From contig CAJTKX010000004.1 of the NCBI GenBank assembly GCA_910577055.1, positions 1-64,000 of the forward strand: a stretch of DNA of 64,000 bases. The letters are read 5' to 3'. Below, in pieces: positions 8,031 to 16,373 of the stretch. The number at the start of each line of letters is the position of its first letter. Within the stretch, counting starts at the first letter, position 1. The position numbers and the translations under genes were made by a program. This stretch comes from an uncultured Christensenella sp. (GTDB taxonomy: Bacteria; Bacillota; Clostridia; Christensenellales; Borkfalkiaceae). Below the pieces are notes generated by a model. The model was not told the DNA's origin and did not search any database. It saw only the letters and a list, made by a program, of their open reading frames with translations.

Positions 8031-9476
8031 ATGGTTACATTGGAAAAGAATATAAAATCCGTCAAGGACGTTTTGACAAGCGAGGATATTCTCGTTTTCG
8101 AGTTCAAGTCCGACAACGGTAAAAGGTTCGCCGCGATTTTTGCGGACGGCATAGTAGACAAGACGCAAATAGGCGAGCTTGTGGTAAAGCCGTTGCGCTA
8201 TGCCGAGAAAGATGCGGACTTCGAAGCCGTCAAATTATTGCTTGCCTCGCCCGAGCTGAAAGAGGGCAACAAGAAAAAGGACGCGATTAAGGAAATTTTG
8301 AACGGCAACGCCGTGGTGTTTATCGACGGCGAAAAGGACTTTTTGATTGCGGGCGTAAAAAGCCCGCCTATGCGCGCCGTTGCCGAGCCGCCCACGCAAG
8401 TCGCCGTGCACGGCCCGCGCGAGGGGTTCATCGAAGATATAAAAATCAATTTGGGGCTTATAAGAAAGCGTATCAAGACCGAGCAACTGCAAGTTAAAAC
8501 TATCTTTGTCGGCGATAAGTCTGATACGGCGATTTCCATTGTTTATATCGACGGGGTCTGCCCAGAGGGTCTGCCCGAAAAAATCGAGAAAGAGATTATG
8601 GAAAATAAAATCGACATAGTTCCCGACTCGTCCTATATTTCGCAGTTTATGACAAGAAAGCCGCGTTCGCTTTTCAAACGCTGCGGCACGGCGGAAAAAC
8701 CCGACGTTTTCTGCGCAAAGGTGTGCGAGGGTAGGGTAGGCATAGTCGTGGACGGCTCGCCAATATGCCTTACTGTGCCGTATATGCTGGTTGAGGACTT
8801 TCAATCGGTTGAGGACTACTATATAAATTCTTACCGCTCGACAACTCTGCGCGTGTTGCGCGTTCTTGCAATTCTGTTGGGAATTTTCTTGCCCGCGCTG
8901 TATATTTCGGCTCAGCTGTTTAAAATTCAGATAATACCGTTTCAACTGCTGTTGAAAATATCAAGCTCGGTCGCGGGGCTGCCGCTTTCGCCGAGTATAG
9001 AAATGTTTTTGACGCTTTTCGTCTTGGAAGTCTTAAACGAGGCGTCCATACGAATGCCAAAGTACGTCGGGCTTGCGCTGTCCGTGGTGGGCGCGTTGGT
9101 TCTCGGCGATACCGCGGTAAAGGCGGGCATAATTTCCACCCCCGCGATAATCATTATCGCGTTTTCGGCAATTTGCCTTTACACCGTACCCAACAATATC
9201 GAAAGCACGACTACCTTGCGCTGGATGTACCTTATCATCGCGGGCAGCGCGGGACCTTTCGGAATGGTGCTTTTGTCCGCGTATCTTATCTGCTATCTCG
9301 TGTCCGAGCAGTCCTACGGGGTGCCCCTCGTCGCGCCGTTTGCACCTCTCGTTAGAAGCGATTTGTACGACAGCTTCATAAAGGCGAATATGTACACGCT
9401 CGATACCCGCCCCAAGGCGTTTAAAGTAAAAGAAAAGGTGAGACTGACTAAAAATGAAAACGAAAACGATAAGTAA
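8031..9476 (+). CDS. Spore germinant receptor A subunit (GerA/GerKA family)
   Basis: 481 residues. Integral inner-membrane subunit of the nutrient germinant receptor. The soluble N-terminal half contains the family signature GPREGFIEDIKINLGLIRKRIK (about residues 126-147), and the C-terminal half (about 280-445) has several membrane segments including RVLAILLGIFLPALYISAQLF. The start codon follows a terminator by 21 bases with no visible Shine-Dalgarno. A forespore-type promoter (GCATT at 7997, CAAATTA at 8017) would put the mRNA start near the ATG, but that is speculative. The reading frame overlaps the B subunit gene by 23 bases. The germinant specificity cannot be read. Confidence 0.93.
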   Translation: MVTLEKNIKSVKDVLTSEDILVFEFKSDNGKRFAAIFADGIVDKTQIGELVVKPLRYAEKDADFEAVKLLLASPELKEGNKKKDAIKEILNGNAVVFIDGEKDFLIAGVKSPPMRAVAEPPTQVAVHGPREGFIEDIKINLGLIRKRIKTEQLQVKTIFVGDKSDTAISIVYIDGVCPEGLPEKIEKEIMENKIDIVPDSSYISQFMTRKPRSLFKRCGTAEKPDVFCAKVCEGRVGIVVDGSPICLTVPYMLVEDFQSVEDYYINSYRSTTLRVLRVLAILLGIFLPALYISAQLFKIQIIPFQLLLKISSSVAGLPLSPSIEMFLTLFVLEVLNEASIRMPKYVGLALSVVGALVLGDTAVKAGIISTPAIIIIAFSAICLYTVPNNIESTTTLRWMYLIIAGSAGPFGMVLLSAYLICYLVSEQSYGVPLVAPFAPLVRSDLYDSFIKANMYTLDTRPKAFKVKEKVRLTKNENENDK

Positions 9477-10533
9477 AATAAGCGTCAGACAAATATGTTT
9501 TATTATGCTTGCTTATACCGTAGTGGGCAAACTTTTGTCCTATCCCACTATGCTAAGCTACTTTTGCGAACGGGATTTGCTTGTTCCCGCGTTAATCGAC
9601 TTTTTAATTGAAGGGATTATCGTTTGGAGCATAGCGTTTTTGTGCTCCCGTACGGATAAAACCTTTTTCGGTCTTTTAGAGGGGACTTTCGGCAACGTAT
9701 TCGCGAGAATTATATACGGACTTTTTGCTGTGCTGTTTTTGTTTGCCGTGCTGTTGCCGATTTGCGAGCAAGAGCTGTACGTTCACACCATATTTTACGA
9801 TACGGTGCCGTCGCTTGTAGTTTTTATGCCTTTTTTTGTTTTCGCAATTTACGCGGGCAGTAAGCGTTTCGAAAATATAGGCAGATGCGCCGATTTATGC
9901 TTGCCGATATTCGTAATAACCATGTTCGTTATATTTATAATGTCCTTCGGCGAGGCGCAGTGGGACAATCTTTTGCCTATTTTAAAAACCCCCGCGGACA
10001 AAATATTTTTCATGGCGGCGGGCTCGATTTTTCGCTATGTTGAGCCGTGTTGGCTTTTAATGTTTATGGGGCGGTTCAAGTATAAAAAAGGCGATGCGGC
10101 TAAAATTACGATATCTTACGCCGCGGGCGCAATCATAGTATTGTTATTTCTTGCAACGTTTTACGGGATTTACGGCGGCTTGGCGTCTTCAAGGACTTTT
10201 GCCGTGTCAAGGACTTCCCTTTACTTTTCGGCGATAGAAACGATAGGTAGGGTAGACCTTATAATGCTGTACGTTTTGGAAACCGTTATGGTTTTCGCGC
10301 TTGTGTTAAACGTGCAGCTTGCCGTGTACTGTATCGCCAAGTGCTCGGGTTGGGATAACAGAGCCGTAATTTCGCTTATAGTTAACGTCGCGCTTGCCGT
10401 CGTGCTTATCACTTGCGGCGGTTTTTACAACGAGATATATAAATTGTATATGAATTGGCTGTGGATTTTCTTTGTTATTTTTACCGTGCTTGTGCCGTGC
10501 CTTGCTTGGGCGCTTAAAAGGAGGCAGCGATGA
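9454..10533 (+). CDS. Spore germinant receptor B subunit (GerAB, APC-type permease)
   Basis: 359 residues with about ten membrane segments, of the spore germination permease family related to amino-acid/polyamine/organocation transporters; in known receptors the B subunit binds the germinant. N-terminus ISKISVRQICFIMLAYTVVG and a C-terminal YMNWLWIFFVIFTVLVPCLAW segment fit the family. It overlaps the A gene by 23 bases and the C gene by four (ATGA), so the three subunits are translationally coupled and made together in the forespore. Confidence 0.92.
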   Translation: MKTKTISKISVRQICFIMLAYTVVGKLLSYPTMLSYFCERDLLVPALIDFLIEGIIVWSIAFLCSRTDKTFFGLLEGTFGNVFARIIYGLFAVLFLFAVLLPICEQELYVHTIFYDTVPSLVVFMPFFVFAIYAGSKRFENIGRCADLCLPIFVITMFVIFIMSFGEAQWDNLLPILKTPADKIFFMAAGSIFRYVEPCWLLMFMGRFKYKKGDAAKITISYAAGAIIVLLFLATFYGIYGGLASSRTFAVSRTSLYFSAIETIGRVDLIMLYVLETVMVFALVLNVQLAVYCIAKCSGWDNRAVISLIVNVALAVVLITCGGFYNEIYKLYMNWLWIFFVIFTVLVPCLAWALKRRQR

Positions 10534-11822
10534 AAAAAAAGTGGAATTACACGCGCGCGTCGGTAGTTATTTATTGGCTGATTTTTCTCGTCCTTTTGGG
10601 GTTGTTCTTTACTAACGACTTCGGGCTTGTGGATATTCATAAAACCGCAATAATAACGGCGGTCGGCATCGACGTCGCGGAGGAAGAAGTACAAGTCACT
10701 GCCGAAGTTGCGGTGCCGCAACCCTCGCAAAACGGCGAAAACATTAAATACGCGCTTGTTCAAGGCAGCGGTATAACCATTGCCGACGCGCTAAACGAAA
10801 TTAACGCAAAAACGGGCTTTTTCCCGAAATTGCAATTTTGCAGACTCATATTAATGGGCGAAAGCTGCCGTGAAAAGGAGCTTTTCGGGCTGCTTGCGTG
10901 CTTTTACAGAAAAGACTTTTCCGAGCTGACCGCCCTTGTTGCGGCGTGTGAGGGGAAGGCTTCGGATATGCTCGCGCTGAAATCGGAAACAAGCGATATG
11001 ACAAGCGATGCGATACGCAAGATTTTATCGGACGAAATCGAAAAGTCGGCTAACGGCACGCCGATGAGCTTGAAAGATATTGCGGTTACGCAGTACTCGA
11101 AGAGCGCGGCTTGCTATATGCCCTTCGTCGAGGTTAACGAGCCTGGCACCTCCGAAAACGGCGGAAACGGCGACAACGTCGGCGGAGAGGGCGGAAACCA
11201 AGGCGAGTCGCAAGACGGCTCGGGTAGTTCGCAAGGCGGTTCAAGCGGTTCGCAAAGCGGCTCGCAAGGCGGAGAGGGAGGCGGCTCCGGCGGGGGTAGC
11301 GGCTCGCAAGATAAGGCGATGGAATTTACCGCCCGCAGAACGGCTATTTATTCAAACGGAATGTTTACGGGTATTTTAGACGACCAACAGTCTTTTGCTC
11401 TTGCCGCTATAAGAAACAATATCCGTCTTGCCGTATTGCAGTGTGATACAAAAGACGTGCACTATACCTTGGGCTTGAAAAACGTGAACTGCGGGGTTGA
11501 CCTTAAAGTGAACGCGGGCGCGCCCGAGCTTACCCTTAAATTTAAGGCAAAGGCGCGTATCAACGGCGCAAAAAAGCGGCTTGTACCCGAACAAATCATC
11601 TTTGACGACGTTGTACCCGAAGAAGTTTTATCCGCCGCGGAGGCTGCGCTTGAAAAGCGGTTTAACGATTTGTTCGATACCTTAAAGGAGAAAGATTGCG
11701 ACCTTGTCGGCATAAGAGAGCAATTATATAAGTACGAAAACAAATACTTCGACGCGTTCAAGGACGATATTCTTTCGAGAATGCAGATAAAATACGAAAT
11801 CGAAGTAAACAGCGCCAATTAA
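10530..11822 (+). CDS. Spore germinant receptor C subunit (GerAC) with membrane anchor and Gly/Ser insert
   Basis: 430 residues. GerAC proteins are normally outer-face lipoproteins with a lipobox Cys before a WDxxEL segment. Here the N-terminus is KKWNYTRASVVIYWLIFLVLLGLFFTNDFGLVDIHKTAIITAVGID: the hydrophobic stretch is present, but no Cys follows, so it should remain anchored by an uncleaved helix. Residues about 204-260 are an insert almost wholly of Gly, Ser, Gln, Glu and Asn that joins the N-terminal domains to the C-terminal domain (about 265-430, ending MQIKYEIEVNSAN). The domain order otherwise matches GerAC. It is the last gene of the operon, followed by a terminator. Confidence 0.88.
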   Translation: MKKKWNYTRASVVIYWLIFLVLLGLFFTNDFGLVDIHKTAIITAVGIDVAEEEVQVTAEVAVPQPSQNGENIKYALVQGSGITIADALNEINAKTGFFPKLQFCRLILMGESCREKELFGLLACFYRKDFSELTALVAACEGKASDMLALKSETSDMTSDAIRKILSDEIEKSANGTPMSLKDIAVTQYSKSAACYMPFVEVNEPGTSENGGNGDNVGGEGGNQGESQDGSGSSQGGSSGSQSGSQGGEGGGSGGGSGSQDKAMEFTARRTAIYSNGMFTGILDDQQSFALAAIRNNIRLAVLQCDTKDVHYTLGLKNVNCGVDLKVNAGAPELTLKFKAKARINGAKKRLVPEQIIFDDVVPEEVLSAAEAALEKRFNDLFDTLKEKDCDLVGIREQLYKYENKYFDAFKDDILSRMQIKYEIEVNSAN

Positions 11823-11828
11823 AAAATC

Positions 11829-11860
11829 AAGTCGGGGCGGCGCCCCGACTTAACTTTTTT
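11829..11860 (+). terminator. Terminator of the gerA operon
   Basis: Stem AAGTCGGGGC / GCCCCGACTT (11829-11851) followed by AACTTTTTT. It lies at the stop of the convergent hypothetical gene. Confidence 0.92.
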
Positions 11861-12413
11861 ACGGTTTGACTGTGTTGACGTGTGCAAGCGTTTCGATTAT
11901 CAGCTTAGATAAAAGCTGCAAATCGCGTTCGGATATTTCCCCGTCGGAGTTGTCCGAAAGTATCTCCGCCGCCTTTAACGCCCCGTTGCCGGTAACGTCG
12001 CGTTCAATCGCCTCGGCAATTTGTTTTGCCACGCTCTCTATTTTGTCCGTCGGTACGAACCCCTCGATAAGGGTGGAAATAACCCCCTCGGTTGCCGAAG
12101 AGGTTGTCTTTTCCCGCACGAATTGCTCATACAAAACGTATAATAAAGTTGCCACCGAGCCAACCGAAACGCCGTGTTCGATTATGCTTACATACTCCGT
12201 GAGTAGGTAGGCAAGGCTCCAATTTTTAAGTGCGGCGTACACTGCGTAAAAGATTGCTCCTACGGTAAAGGGCAGAAAGGTCAAAAGCTTTTTTTTGATG
12301 TTTTTCAAAAAAGTTATTTTAAAAATCTGCACGGTTACCGCCGTTAAAATCGCAAGCAGCGCCACGTCTAACCCGTAAAAGGTGAAAGTGTCTATAATTT
12401 TTATTATTGTCAA
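11859..12413 (-). CDS. Hypothetical membrane protein
   Basis: 184 residues, not recognised. Three hydrophobic segments (about 14-35, 44-62, 82-98) are followed by an acidic, helical cytoplasmic tail of about 85 residues (TLIEGFVPTDKIESVAKQIAEAIERD). The arrangement of short membrane helices with an amphipathic tail recalls holin-like or phage-derived proteins, but there is no lysis gene nearby and this is only a resemblance. It is transcribed alone, convergent with the gerA operon. Confidence 0.65.
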   Translation of the reverse strand: MTIIKIIDTFTFYGLDVALLAILTAVTVQIFKITFLKNIKKKLLTFLPFTVGAIFYAVYAALKNWSLAYLLTEYVSIIEHGVSVGSVATLLYVLYEQFVREKTTSSATEGVISTLIEGFVPTDKIESVAKQIAEAIERDVTGNGALKAAEILSDNSDGEISERDLQLLSKLIIETLAHVNTVKP

Positions 12414-12560
12414 ATTTTCCTCCCGAGAGGCGAAGCCCGACGCTTCATTCGCCCATAAAAATTATTTTTTCACCCGACGGTTATTTATAAGTCGAATTTT
12501 ACGGCTTAAACGGCTAACTCAAAAATAAAGTCGAAATTGTTTTGTTACCGTTTCACACGG

Positions 12561-12598
12561 TTGCAAACGGCGCGAATAAGTGATAAAATAAACTTATG
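12561..12598 (+). promoter_or_regulatory. trmB promoter, implying a leaderless mRNA
   Basis: TTGCAA (12561-12566), 17-base spacer, extended -10 TGA-TAAAAT (12584-12589), then only six bases before the ATG at 12596. No Shine-Dalgarno fits in that space, so transcription should start at or beside the A of the ATG. Confidence 0.7.
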
Positions 12599-13261
12599 AG
12601 AATGCATAAAAAAAGCCGCCTCGAAGAGAGGATTGCAGAGTGCGGCGATATTGTAAAAATTGCCGATTTAAGCGACAAAAATATGAAGCGCGCCGCGTTA
12701 ACCCCCGAATATATGCCGTTTAATGAGATTTTCGGCAACGATAACCCCGTTTATTTGGAGATAGGCTGCGGCAAGGGGAAGTTCGTTTGCGAAATGGCTG
12801 AGATGCTGCCCGAAGTTAACTTCGTTGCGTGCGAAAAGATTTCAAATGTGCTTATAGAGGCTTTGGAACGGGCAAAAAAGGAAAATTTGCACAACGTTTA
12901 CTTCTTGAATTGCGCGGCGGAAGTGCTTGCAAAGTATTTTCCGCAAGGCTCGGTTGAAAGAATCTACCTTAACTTTTCCAACCCTCTCCCTAAGGAGGGA
13001 TATAAAAAGCAAAGGCTTACACACCCGCGTTTTTTAAGCATATACGGGGGGATATTGAAAAAGGGCGGGCTTATTGTACAAAAGACCGACGACGAAGATT
13101 TTTATAAATTTTCGCTTGAAAGCTATAAAGAGGCGGGTTTCGAGGAGCTCTCAGCGTGCGAAAACTACCTTTTAACCGAAAAAGAGGACGTGGAAACCGA
13201 GCACGAGCGTCGTTTTAAGGATATGGGTAAACGGATTTTCAGGGTAGCGGTAAGGATTTAA
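12596..13261 (+). CDS. trmB: tRNA (guanine-N7-)-methyltransferase TrmB
   Basis: 221 residues. Methylates G46 of tRNA using S-adenosylmethionine. The SAM-binding loop is YLEIGCGKGKFVCEMA; the family motif usually written NFSDPWPK is NFSNPLPKEGYKKQRLTHPRFL here, with Asn and Leu in place of Asp and Trp. The last part, TEHERRFKDMGKRIFR, matches the TrmB C-terminal signature that contacts tRNA. An alternative ATG two codons downstream is possible. The stop is followed after two bases by the phosphoesterase gene. Confidence 0.93.
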   Translation: MRMHKKSRLEERIAECGDIVKIADLSDKNMKRAALTPEYMPFNEIFGNDNPVYLEIGCGKGKFVCEMAEMLPEVNFVACEKISNVLIEALERAKKENLHNVYFLNCAAEVLAKYFPQGSVERIYLNFSNPLPKEGYKKQRLTHPRFLSIYGGILKKGGLIVQKTDDEDFYKFSLESYKEAGFEELSACENYLLTEKEDVETEHERRFKDMGKRIFRVAVRI

Positions 13262-13263
13262 AT

Positions 13264-14049
13264 ATGCTTTGGTTGTGGCTTAGTTTAGGCATATTAGGGG
13301 GTGTAGCTCTAATTTTGCTATTCATTTGGTGCAATAACAGTTGGTTAAAGGTTACGCGCCACTCTTTTGAAGTAGGTGTGCGGAGCGGAGTAAAGATAGT
13401 TCACCTTTCTGACTTGCACGGCAAGGAGTTCGGGCGTAAAAATAGCCGTCTTATTGCGAAAATAGTAAAGGAAAGCCCCAATTTTATAGTAATTACGGGC
13501 GATATTATTCATAAATATAGGGAAAAGGACAAACGCGTTGCGCTTGAACTTGTTTCCTCGCTTTGCGGGGTTGCGCCCGTTTTGTATGTATCGGGAAATC
13601 ACGAGATGCGCAACAAAGGCTACCGCTTTTTCAGACGCGATTTAAAAGAGGCGGGAGCGGTTGTTTTGGATAATTGCCCCATTGATATATGCGGTTTAAC
13701 GGTGGTGGGGCTGAACTGTACTGCGCTTAAAAACGAGGTTTTGGACAAAATTACGCCCCAAACGGACGGGGTTAAAATTCTGCTTGCGCATATGCCGCAG
13801 TTCATAGACCGTTACGCGGCGGCGGGGTACGACTTTGTATTTTGCGGGCACGCGCACGGCGGACAGTGGAGAATACCGTTTACAAGGCAAGGCATCTACG
13901 CACCCGGGCAAGGGACTTTCCCTAAGCTTACCGAGGGCGTGCACGAGCGCGGAAAAACCAAGATGATAATTTCGCGCGGATTGGGCAACTCGGAATGTCC
14001 TTTAAGGCTTTTCAACCGTCCCGAAATAATTGTTGCGGAAATAAAATAG
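13264..14049 (+). CDS. Membrane-anchored metallophosphoesterase (YkuE-like)
   Basis: 261 residues. One N-terminal membrane segment (about 4-22), then a calcineurin-like phosphoesterase domain with the expected two-metal motifs: HLSDLHG, ITGDII, SGNHE, LAHMP and FCGHAHGG. Bacterial relatives of this type (YkuE/YaeI) are thought to act on membrane lipids or nucleotides; the substrate is not established. It follows trmB after two bases with AAGGA as the ribosome site inside the trmB end, and is ended by a palindromic terminator. Confidence 0.88.
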   Translation: MLWLWLSLGILGGVALILLFIWCNNSWLKVTRHSFEVGVRSGVKIVHLSDLHGKEFGRKNSRLIAKIVKESPNFIVITGDIIHKYREKDKRVALELVSSLCGVAPVLYVSGNHEMRNKGYRFFRRDLKEAGAVVLDNCPIDICGLTVVGLNCTALKNEVLDKITPQTDGVKILLAHMPQFIDRYAAAGYDFVFCGHAHGGQWRIPFTRQGIYAPGQGTFPKLTEGVHERGKTKMIISRGLGNSECPLRLFNRPEIIVAEIK

Positions 14050-14076
14050 CCCGACGGCGTACGCCGTCGGGCTTTT
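14049..14076 (+). terminator. Terminator after phosphoesterase gene
   Basis: Perfect 24-base palindrome (arms GCCCGACGGCGT) followed by four Ts. It can serve both this gene and the convergent carbamoyltransferase gene. Confidence 0.9.
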
Positions 14077-14086
14077 ACTTTTAATT

Positions 14087-15037
14087 TTAAATCAAAAGCG
14101 CAAGCACCGCTTTTATGGTGTGCAGCTTATTTTCGCCTTGCTCCAAAACCAAGCTGTTTTTGCCGTCTATAATTTCCGTCGTAACCTCTATGCCGCGGTT
14201 TGCCGGCAGAGAGTGCATAAATTGCGCATTGTGCGCGGCAAGCGACATTAACGAGCTGTTTACTTGATAGGGTTGCAAAAGTTCAAGCTCCTTTTCCGAG
14301 CAAGTGGTGTGGTAGCTGTAATTGTCCGTATAAACCACGTCGGCGTTTTTTACCGCCTCAACGGGGTTTTCCGTCACCGTAATGTTGCCGTACTGCCTTG
14401 CCGTATCCAAAACCGACTTTTTCACTCCGTATTTTTCGGGCGTGGCGATGGCAACTTCCATTCCGCACTTAATCGCGCCCGTCAAAAGCGAGGCTGCGTT
14501 GCTTGCGCCCTTGCCGACGTATGCGATTTTCAGCCCTTCGAGCTTTTTGTGCTTTTCCCAAATGGTGAAAAGGTCGCACAGCGTTTGAATGGGTATGCCG
14601 TTTTCGTTGTGAGAGTTGATTATCGAAATTTCCGAAACGGCGCAGAACTCGTCAAGCTCCTTTTGACTGATATCGCGCGTAATCAGCGCGCCCACGCCGT
14701 AGCGGGAGATAACGTTTACTATATCCTTAATATTTTCGCCCGCGCGCATATCTCTTTCGGAATACGGCAGATTTACGCAAACCCCGCCAAGCTGGCGCAC
14801 GCCTATTTCAAGCGCGGAGCGCGTCCTAAGCGACGTGTCGCCGAAAAGAAGGGCTACGGTAACGCCCTTTAAAATGCGCGTATCCTCGTGTGCGACGAAC
14901 TTCGCTTTCATCGCTTTCGTAGCGTAAAGAATTTCAAAAATTTCTTCCGTGGCGTAGTCGGCAAGCCTTGTCATATGCTTGTGCTTTACGCCGTAAGAAG
15001 GGGTGTACCTGTTTATATCCATTGAAAACCTCGTCAA
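14087..15037 (-). CDS. Carbamoyltransferase, ornithine carbamoyltransferase-like with altered motifs
   Basis: 316 residues with the two-domain fold of aspartate/ornithine carbamoyltransferases. The carbamoyl-phosphate loop is S69-L-R-T-R73 rather than STRTR. The HPxQ motif is I148-P-I-Q151, so the carbamoyl-phosphate-contacting His is missing. The ornithine-binding DxxxSMG and HCLP motifs are replaced by DNYSYHT and H275-S-L-P278. The C-terminal helix NKLHTIKAVLALL is normal for the family. It stands alone, with no other arginine genes near. It could use a different acceptor amine, as acetyl- and succinyl-ornithine carbamoyltransferases do, or be a weakened enzyme. The fold call is firm; the substrate is open. 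Confidence 0.85.
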   Translation of the reverse strand: MTRFSMDINRYTPSYGVKHKHMTRLADYATEEIFEILYATKAMKAKFVAHEDTRILKGVTVALLFGDTSLRTRSALEIGVRQLGGVCVNLPYSERDMRAGENIKDIVNVISRYGVGALITRDISQKELDEFCAVSEISIINSHNENGIPIQTLCDLFTIWEKHKKLEGLKIAYVGKGASNAASLLTGAIKCGMEVAIATPEKYGVKKSVLDTARQYGNITVTENPVEAVKNADVVYTDNYSYHTTCSEKELELLQPYQVNSSLMSLAAHNAQFMHSLPANRGIEVTTEIIDGKNSLVLEQGENKLHTIKAVLALLI

Positions 15038-15092
15038 ACGGTTATTGCGTTAGCCGTAAACCATTATAGCATTTGCAAACGGGTAATTCAAG

Positions 15093-15683
15093 CTATTTTC
15101 GTTCGCTTTCGCGCTTTGAAAACTTGCAACCGCAATAATTTTGCCTATAAAGCCCGTATTCTTTGGAAAGCTTTATGCTCCTTAAATAACCGTTCCGTTT
15201 TTTAAAATCGGAATACAGCCACTTATCGCCGCCAAGCCGCTTTCCTATTTCGTTAATAGCTTGCGCGTTTTTCAACGGGCTTATCGTAAGGGTGGTGGTA
15301 AAAAAATCGTAACCGAGTTCATCGGCGATTTCCTTGGTTTTCCCAAGCCGCAGCTCGAAACACTTTAAACAGCGGCAAGAACCCTCGCCCGCGTCCTCTA
15401 ACCCCTTGACTGCGTCGTAAAACTCCGCCTCATTATGGTCGCAATCGATAAAATCTGCCCAACCCGTTTCCGAAATAAGGCGCAACAGTTCGTTTTTGCG
15501 GCGCGAATATTCCTCGTCCTCGATATTGGGGTTGTAAAAGAGTACGGTTATCTTAAAGTCGTCTTTAAGCCGTTCAAGACACGCCGAAGAGCAAGGCGCG
15601 CAGCAGCAATGCAAAAGCAGCCGTTTGCCGCCGTTTGTTTCTGTTTGCGCTTGCATAAGCTTGTCAAAGTCTTGCTTGTTCAT
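15093..15683 (-). CDS. queH: Epoxyqueuosine reductase QueH
   Basis: 196 residues. Catalyses the last step of queuosine tRNA modification in organisms lacking QueG. The family pattern is present: HCCCAPCSSACLERL near the N-terminus, a middle CRCLKCFELRL and a C-terminal NYCGCKFS, giving the conserved cysteines that hold the iron-sulfur cluster and the metal. FTTTLTISPLKNAQAINEIG is a QueH signature. Its promoter ends six bases before the ATG, so the transcript is probably leaderless. Confidence 0.95.
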   Translation of the reverse strand: MNKQDFDKLMQAQTETNGGKRLLLHCCCAPCSSACLERLKDDFKITVLFYNPNIEDEEYSRRKNELLRLISETGWADFIDCDHNEAEFYDAVKGLEDAGEGSCRCLKCFELRLGKTKEIADELGYDFFTTTLTISPLKNAQAINEIGKRLGGDKWLYSDFKKRNGYLRSIKLSKEYGLYRQNYCGCKFSKRESERK

Positions 15684-15718
15684 ACTTTTATTATAACTGT
15701 TAATTAAAATAAATGCAA
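15681..15718 (-). promoter_or_regulatory. queH promoter, implying a leaderless mRNA
   Basis: On the minus strand, TTGCAT (15713-15718), 17-base spacer, TATAAT (15690-15695), then six bases (15684-15689) to the ATG at 15683. There is no room for a ribosome-binding site. Confidence 0.75.
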
Positions 15719-15720
15719 GT

Positions 15721-15999
15721 TCAGTCCTCGGTTAAAATACGGGTAACGTCTGAAAGCAGCAGTTTTGCGTGCTTTAACTTGTCAAGAACGGTTTTTTTAT
15801 TTTCTTGCGGTTTAACTTCTTCGGGTTGGAAATGCCCGCACGGCGTGCCCGATTTAATAATTTTTTTGCTTAAATTATACGGTAATTCCGAATTCTTACA
15901 GTGACCCGCACCCCAAATGGGTTTAAACCGCCCAAACTCGTCTTTAAGGTAATGCTGTACAAAATATTTGCATTTTTCACAAGATGTGTAGTTATCCAT
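15721..15999 (-). CDS. Small Cys-containing protein controlled by an XRE operator
   Basis: 92 residues, not recognised. Cys7, Cys10, Cys34 and Cys54 with nearby His33 and His56 could form one zinc or iron-sulfur site (CEKCKYF, GHCKN, TPCGHF). The C-terminal third is Lys/Glu-rich and probably helical. It is divergent from an XRE repressor gene, and its promoter (TTGACA 16053-16058, TATAAT 16030-16035 on the minus strand, 17-base spacer) has a CACTTAG/CTAAGTG palindrome filling the spacer. It is therefore a likely direct target of that repressor. Confidence 0.75.
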   Translation of the reverse strand: MDNYTSCEKCKYFVQHYLKDEFGRFKPIWGAGHCKNSELPYNLSKKIIKSGTPCGHFQPEEVKPQENKKTVLDKLKHAKLLLSDVTRILTED

Positions 16000-16011
16000 A
16001 TATTAGCTCCG

Positions 16012-16086
16012 CTTAGTAATCTAAGTAAAATTATATCACTTAGAAATCTAAGTGTCAAAGATTTTGTTAAGTTTTCTTAGTATAAT
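16012..16086. promoter_or_regulatory. Divergent promoters with repeated XRE operator
   Basis: Operator copies CTTAG-TAAT-CTAAG (16012-16025) and CACTTAG-AAAT-CTAAGTG (16037-16054), plus a weaker half-site near 16068-16080. The second copy lies in the spacer of the minus-strand promoter (TTGACA 16053-16058, TATAAT 16030-16035). The plus-strand gene has TATAAT at 16081-16086 next to the weak site. Confidence 0.8.
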
Positions 16087-16102
16087 TTGTTGGAGGTGTC
16101 AT

Positions 16103-16312
16103 ATGCAGATTTTTGCAAAACGGCTGAGAGAGCTTAGGACGGAAAAGAAAATTTCCATGAAAACTTTGGCGCAAGCTATTAATACTTCCGACGGTGCAAT
16201 CAGTAATTGGGAAAATGAAATCAATGAACCCAAAATTTCCTATCTTGTAAAGCTTGCGGTATATTTTAACGTTTCTTGCGATTATCTTGTCGGCTTAGAA
16301 GAAGTGGAATAA
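16103..16312 (+). CDS. XRE family repressor
   Basis: 69 residues: a single Cro/C1-type helix-turn-helix, MQIFAKRLRELRTEKKISMKT with LAQAINTSDGAISNWENE as the DNA-binding helices, ending CDYLVGLEEVE. The start is ATG 16103, seven bases after GGAGGTG; a longer frame from 16052 would begin inside the operator array and is rejected. It probably represses itself and the divergent Cys-containing gene through the CTTAG/CTAAG palindromes. Confidence 0.92.
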   Translation: MQIFAKRLRELRTEKKISMKTLAQAINTSDGAISNWENEINEPKISYLVKLAVYFNVSCDYLVGLEEVE

Positions 16313-16373
16313 TATTAATTGATTTTTTCTAACGGATATGGTAAAATACGGTATATAATTTCGGAGAAAAGTT

